A stretch of DNA of 5,223 bases from Thiomonas sp. GTDB taxonomy: Bacteria; Pseudomonadota; Gammaproteobacteria; Burkholderiales; Burkholderiaceae_C. Location of the stretch: the NCBI GenBank assembly GCA_027451915.1, contig DAIDHU010000110.1, positions 1 through 5,223 on the forward strand, written 5' to 3'. The notes under the pieces were generated by a model, which searched no databases, had not been told where the DNA came from, and saw only the letters and a list, made by a program, of their open reading frames with translations. This document shows positions 5,164 to 5,223 of the stretch, one piece after another; the stretch's first letter is position 1; the number at the start of each line of letters is the position of its first letter. The translations under genes and the position numbers were made by a program.

Positions 5164-5223
5164 ATGCAAGAGTCCATCCGAGTTTCCCAGGCCCCCGATC
5201 TGCGCTATCTGCTGCGCCTGGGC
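5164..5223 (+). CDS. paaC: Phenylacetyl-CoA epoxidase subunit PaaC, first 20 residues (gene runs off the right edge)
   Basis: Only the N-terminus is visible: MQESIRVSQAPDLRYLLRLG. PaaC proteins typically start with a helix containing Y-x-LRLGD, which matches the last residues here, and paaC is the gene expected directly after paaB. PaaC is the structural, catalytically inactive ferritin-like partner that forms the heterodimer with PaaA. The start ATG at 5164 is 11 bases after the paaB stop; GAGAAG at 5151-5156, overlapping that stop codon, is a plausible ribosome-binding site 7 bases upstream. The assignment rests mainly on position and this short match. Confidence 0.85.
   Translation, partial: MQESIRVSQAPDLRYLLRLG

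Noticed and set aside
1..5223. tRNA genes, CRISPR arrays, insertion sequences, prophage or toxin-antitoxin genes
   Set aside because: Nothing in the intergenic stretches shows tRNA cloverleaf elements, regularly spaced repeats, terminal inverted repeats or transposase motifs, and every gene present has an ordinary metabolic or transport assignment.

Overview
The window is GC-rich chromosomal DNA from a proteobacterium. GC-rich codon use, a regulator-first cueR-copA pair and a paaABC cluster behind a TetR-like palindrome suggest a Xanthomonadales/Rhodanobacteraceae-like gammaproteobacterium or a betaproteobacterium. This placement is inferred from general resemblance and the window does not settle it. 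Both edges cut genes: copA at the left and paaC at the right.

Positions 1-1850 (minus strand) hold a copper-export operon. A MerR-family regulator of the CueR type (1425-1850) is followed, with a 4-base ATGA stop/start overlap, by a copper-transporting P1B ATPase (CopA) with two N-terminal metal-binding domains. Its catalytic half lies outside the window. An AT-richer 149-base spacer (1851-1999) separates this operon from a divergent LysE/RhtB-type amino-acid exporter (2000-2641, plus strand). The spacer carries short phased repeats and probably the promoters for both directions.

Positions 2679-3488 (minus strand, convergent with the exporter) encode a lipoprotein with a parvulin (PpiC-type) prolyl isomerase domain, related to SurA/PrsA/EpsD-type folding factors. 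Its usual active-site histidine appears to be glutamine.

Positions 3489-3799 are a 311-base intergenic stretch. It holds an AT-rich island next to the lipoprotein gene, two short GC hairpins, a coding-like 31-codon stretch with no start codon, and a TetR-like palindrome with a likely promoter for the next operon.

Positions 3800-5223 (plus strand) are paaA, paaB and the first 20 codons of paaC. These encode subunits of the ring-1,2-phenylacetyl-CoA epoxidase, the oxygen-dependent step of aerobic phenylacetate degradation. The genes are closely spaced and in the usual order, so paaD and paaE probably follow.

I see no new defence, mobile or RNA system here. The points most worth checking are the atypical copper-sensing residues in the CueR-like protein, the substituted active site of the orphan isomerase lipoprotein, the palindrome upstream of paaA, and the repeat-bearing divergent control region.
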